From assembly GCA_002345625.1 (NCBI GenBank), contig DDWE01000057.1, positions 1 to 7,734 on the forward strand: a stretch of 7,734 bases of DNA, read 5' to 3'. Position numbers and translations under genes: made by a program. Positions 6,288-7,734 of this stretch are shown piece after piece (position 1 is the stretch's first letter; each line of letters opens with the position of its first letter). The stretch is from Desulfuromonadaceae bacterium UBA2294. GTDB lineage: Bacteria; Desulfobacterota; Desulfuromonadia; Desulfuromonadales; UBA2294. The notes beneath the pieces are model-generated. The model was not told the DNA's origin. It saw only the letters and a list, made by a program, of their open reading frames with translations, and searched no databases.

Positions 6288-6827
6288 CTACTTGAGTTTA
6301 TCGGCAAAAGCCGTTTGCAATATTTTCAGCTTTGGTTCGATCACCATCCGGCAATAAGGCTGCATGGCATTACGGCCGTAATAATCCTGATGATAGGATT
6401 CTGCGGGAAAAAAGGTTGTCAACGGAACTATTTCGGTGACGATCGGGTCTGGCCACAACCCTGAGGCGTCTGCCTCCTGCCGAGATCGCTCCGCAACCAG
6501 TCGCTGTGCATCGTCCTGATAAAAGATGCAGGAACGGTACTGGCTGCCGATATCGGCCCCCTGTCGGTTTCGCGTCGTCGGATTATGGCTGCGCCAGAAG
6601 ACGTCAAGCAGTTCGTTAAATGAAATCTGTGCCGGATCAAAAAAGACTTGGACGACTTCTGCATGGCCGGTCTCGCCAGTACAAACCTCCTGATAAGTCG
6701 GTTGGTTCACTGGACCACCAGCATAGCCGGAGACTACTTTTGTCACGCCGCGTAAGCGAGAGAAAACCGCCTCCACGCACCAGAAGCATCCGGCCCCTAA
6801 CATCGCTGTGACTTGCTGATCTGACAT
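6288..6827 (-). CDS. msrA: Peptide methionine-S-sulfoxide reductase MsrA
   Basis: MsrA reduces the S-epimer of methionine sulfoxide in oxidised proteins, using thioredoxin-type reductants in the cytoplasm. With the chosen start the protein has 179 residues, a usual length. The active-site motif GAGCFWCVEAVF (11-22) carries catalytic Cys14, with Cys17 nearby. Other family blocks are SGYAGG (33-38), YQEVCTGETGHAEVVQV (45-61), DIGSQYRS (92-99), HQDYY (146-150) and PYCR (157-160). Cys159 in PYCR is a likely resolving cysteine, and Cys49 and Cys100 are further cysteines. The frame is open upstream to an ATG at 6923, but that one has no ribosome site. GAGGAG (6834-6839) abuts ATG 6833 and stands six bases before ATG 6827, so 6827 is preferred. 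No targeting signal is seen. It belongs by strand with the downstream rubredoxin-DUF2231 gene, and a shared role in oxidative-damage repair is inferred. Confidence 0.95.
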   Translation of the reverse strand: MSDQQVTAMLGAGCFWCVEAVFSRLRGVTKVVSGYAGGPVNQPTYQEVCTGETGHAEVVQVFFDPAQISFNELLDVFWRSHNPTTRNRQGADIGSQYRSCIFYQDDAQRLVAERSRQEADASGLWPDPIVTEIVPLTTFFPAESYHQDYYGRNAMQPYCRMVIEPKLKILQTAFADKLK

Positions 6828-6833
6828 TTCCAT

Positions 6834-6839
6834 CTCCTC
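6834..6839 (-). promoter_or_regulatory. Shine-Dalgarno site that decides the msrA start
   Basis: GAGGAG on the minus strand is directly followed by ATG GAA ATG. Only the second ATG (6827) has a workable six-base spacing, which fixes the start two codons after the first ATG. Confidence 0.7.
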
Positions 6840-6970
6840 AGTCGGTGATTGCATCAACAGTTTAGCAGACAAAGACCCCAACAGGTTACTGTTTGATGTG
6901 AAACACCAACCCACTTCCTTCATGGTTTAATTTAAGCACTTTTGTCGAAGATGATCTTGTCCTGAAAATA

Positions 6971-7007
6971 CAAAACGGGCGACTCCTTGTCGGAGTCGCC
7001 CGTTTTG
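6971..7007 (-). terminator. Strong Rho-independent terminator of the atp operon
   Basis: CAAAACGGGCGACTCC (6971-6986) and GGAGTCGCCCGTTTTG (6992-7007) form a perfect 16-pair stem around a five-base TTGTC loop. Read on the minus strand it starts 21 bases after the atpC stop, with a GC-rich core and a four-T tract. The A/T ends make it symmetric, so it could also stop plus-strand transcription. It separates the ATP synthase operon from msrA. Confidence 0.93.
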
Positions 7008-7027
7008 ACTGGTAATGTTGATCAAGA

Positions 7028-7441
7028 TCAGTGTTTGACTTTTCCTGCAACCTGAATGCGGATCAGCGCACGTTCCAGTGCCGTCTCCATGATCTTGTAT
7101 TCTTTTTCGTCCGGGCTCAAGGTTTTCATGGCCACTTCGGCACGGCCTAGCGCCGCTTGGGCACGCTCCAGATCGATCTGGTCAGACGGCTCAGCCGTCT
7201 CCACCAGAACGGTAACCGTATCGTCTTCTACCTCGATATAGCCCCAGTTGACCGCGACGTAGAACGTCTGGCCATCCTGACGATAGTGCAGGGCGCCAAT
7301 ATTGAGCGTGGTCAACAGCGACGTGTGCCCGGGCAGGATGCCGAGTTCGCCGATCGACCCCGGTGCCGTCACCTCGTCCACCTCGGTGGCAAGGACGCGC
7401 TTGTAGGGGGTGACCATTTCCAGTTTGAGTTTCTCTGCCAT
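7028..7441 (-). CDS. atpC: F1Fo ATP synthase epsilon subunit
   Basis: Epsilon is part of the central stalk of F1 and couples rotor movement to the catalytic head. Its C-terminal helices can inhibit ATP hydrolysis. The 137-residue length is typical. Residues 1-86 form the N-terminal beta-sandwich, with the conserved GELGILPGHTSLLTTL (31-46) and NWGYIEVEDDTVTVL (65-79). Residues about 88-135 are the two-helix C-terminal domain, with DLERAQAALGRAE (90-102). AAGGAAG lies about eight bases ahead of the ATG. It follows atpD by 21 bases on the same strand, the usual final order of an atp operon, and a strong terminator comes next. Nothing is missing. Confidence 0.96.
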   Translation of the reverse strand: MAEKLKLEMVTPYKRVLATEVDEVTAPGSIGELGILPGHTSLLTTLNIGALHYRQDGQTFYVAVNWGYIEVEDDTVTVLVETAEPSDQIDLERAQAALGRAEVAMKTLSPDEKEYKIMETALERALIRIQVAGKVKH

Positions 7442-7462
7442 GAATAACTTCCTTTATCCGGA

Positions 7463-7734
7463 TCAGGCGGCCAGCTGTTTCGCCTTCTCAAGCGCCTCAT
7501 CGATGGTGCCGACCATGTAGAACGCCTGCTCGGGAATATCGTCGTACTCACCGGCAACGATCCCTTTGAAGCCCTTGATGGTATCGGCGAGCTCAACATA
7601 TTTGCCGGGGGTCCCGGTAAACGTCTCGGCCACGTGGAACGGCTGAGACAGGAAGCGCTGAATTTTACGTGCGCGGGAAACGGCAAGCTTGTCGTCCTCG
7701 GAAAGCTCATCCATACCGAGGATGGCAATGATGT
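7463..7734 (-). CDS. atpD: F1Fo ATP synthase beta subunit, C-terminal part (5' end outside window)
   Basis: These 89 visible residues are the C-terminal domain of the catalytic beta subunit, which hydrolyses or makes ATP in F1. The visible part opens IIAILGMDELSEDDKLAVSR, holding the conserved loop that contacts the gamma subunit. Here the loop reads DELSEDD, a conservative Glu-to-Asp change from the textbook DELSEED. It continues with ARKIQRFLSQPFHVAETFTG, GKYVELADTIKGFKGIVAGE and a standard end. The Walker A and B nucleotide-binding motifs are outside the window. The frame runs to the window edge with two leftover bases from the preceding codon. Confidence 0.97.
   Translation of the reverse strand, partial: IIAILGMDELSEDDKLAVSRARKIQRFLSQPFHVAETFTGTPGKYVELADTIKGFKGIVAGEYDDIPEQAFYMVGTIDEALEKAKQLAA

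Noticed and set aside
6019..6357. Plus-strand ORFs opposite the rubredoxin-DUF2231 gene
   Set aside because: They are shadows of the CxxC-containing gene on the minus strand and show no family motifs.
6828..6923. N-terminal extension of MsrA starting at ATG 6923
   Set aside because: It has no ribosome site and no clear signal peptide, and a good GAGGAG sits inside the extension before ATG 6827.

Overview
The window is an ordinary-looking bacterial chromosome segment, GC-rich and densely packed. The style of its F1-ATPase epsilon subunit, together with a rubredoxin-type protein, a diguanylate cyclase and a GNAT/deacetylase fusion, suggests a Gram-negative anaerobe or facultative anaerobe, possibly of the Desulfuromonadota (Geobacter/Desulfuromonas-like). 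That placement rests on my recollection of family sequences and not on a search. I see no phage, transposon, CRISPR or RNA gene.

Positions 1-5338 are all on the + strand. They hold the 3' end of cysS (cysteinyl-tRNA synthetase), a ten-helix EamA/DMT permease, a 581-residue protein joining a GNAT acetyltransferase to an acetylpolyamine amidohydrolase/histone-deacetylase-type enzyme, a YdiK-like AI-2E-family membrane protein, and a membrane-bound GGDEF diguanylate cyclase. The last two overlap by 4 bases. A candidate terminator separates the fusion gene from the ydiK/GGDEF pair.

Positions 5339-7734 are read from the - strand, so the two halves converge near 5340-5415. In transcription order they hold the 3' end of atpD, then atpC, closed by a perfect 16-bp hairpin terminator at 6971-7007. 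Next come msrA (methionine sulfoxide reductase A), a rubredoxin-DUF2231 membrane fusion, and an unrecognised 55-residue ORF with a strong Shine-Dalgarno sequence.

The most unusual gene is the GNAT-deacetylase fusion, which puts an acetyl-adding and an acetyl-removing domain in one chain. The second point of interest is the redox-flavoured group msrA / rubredoxin-DUF2231 / small ORF. In it a palindrome abuts a predicted promoter, and an 11-bp hairpin buries the small ORF's ribosome-binding site. Nothing here proves a new system; both are testable leads.
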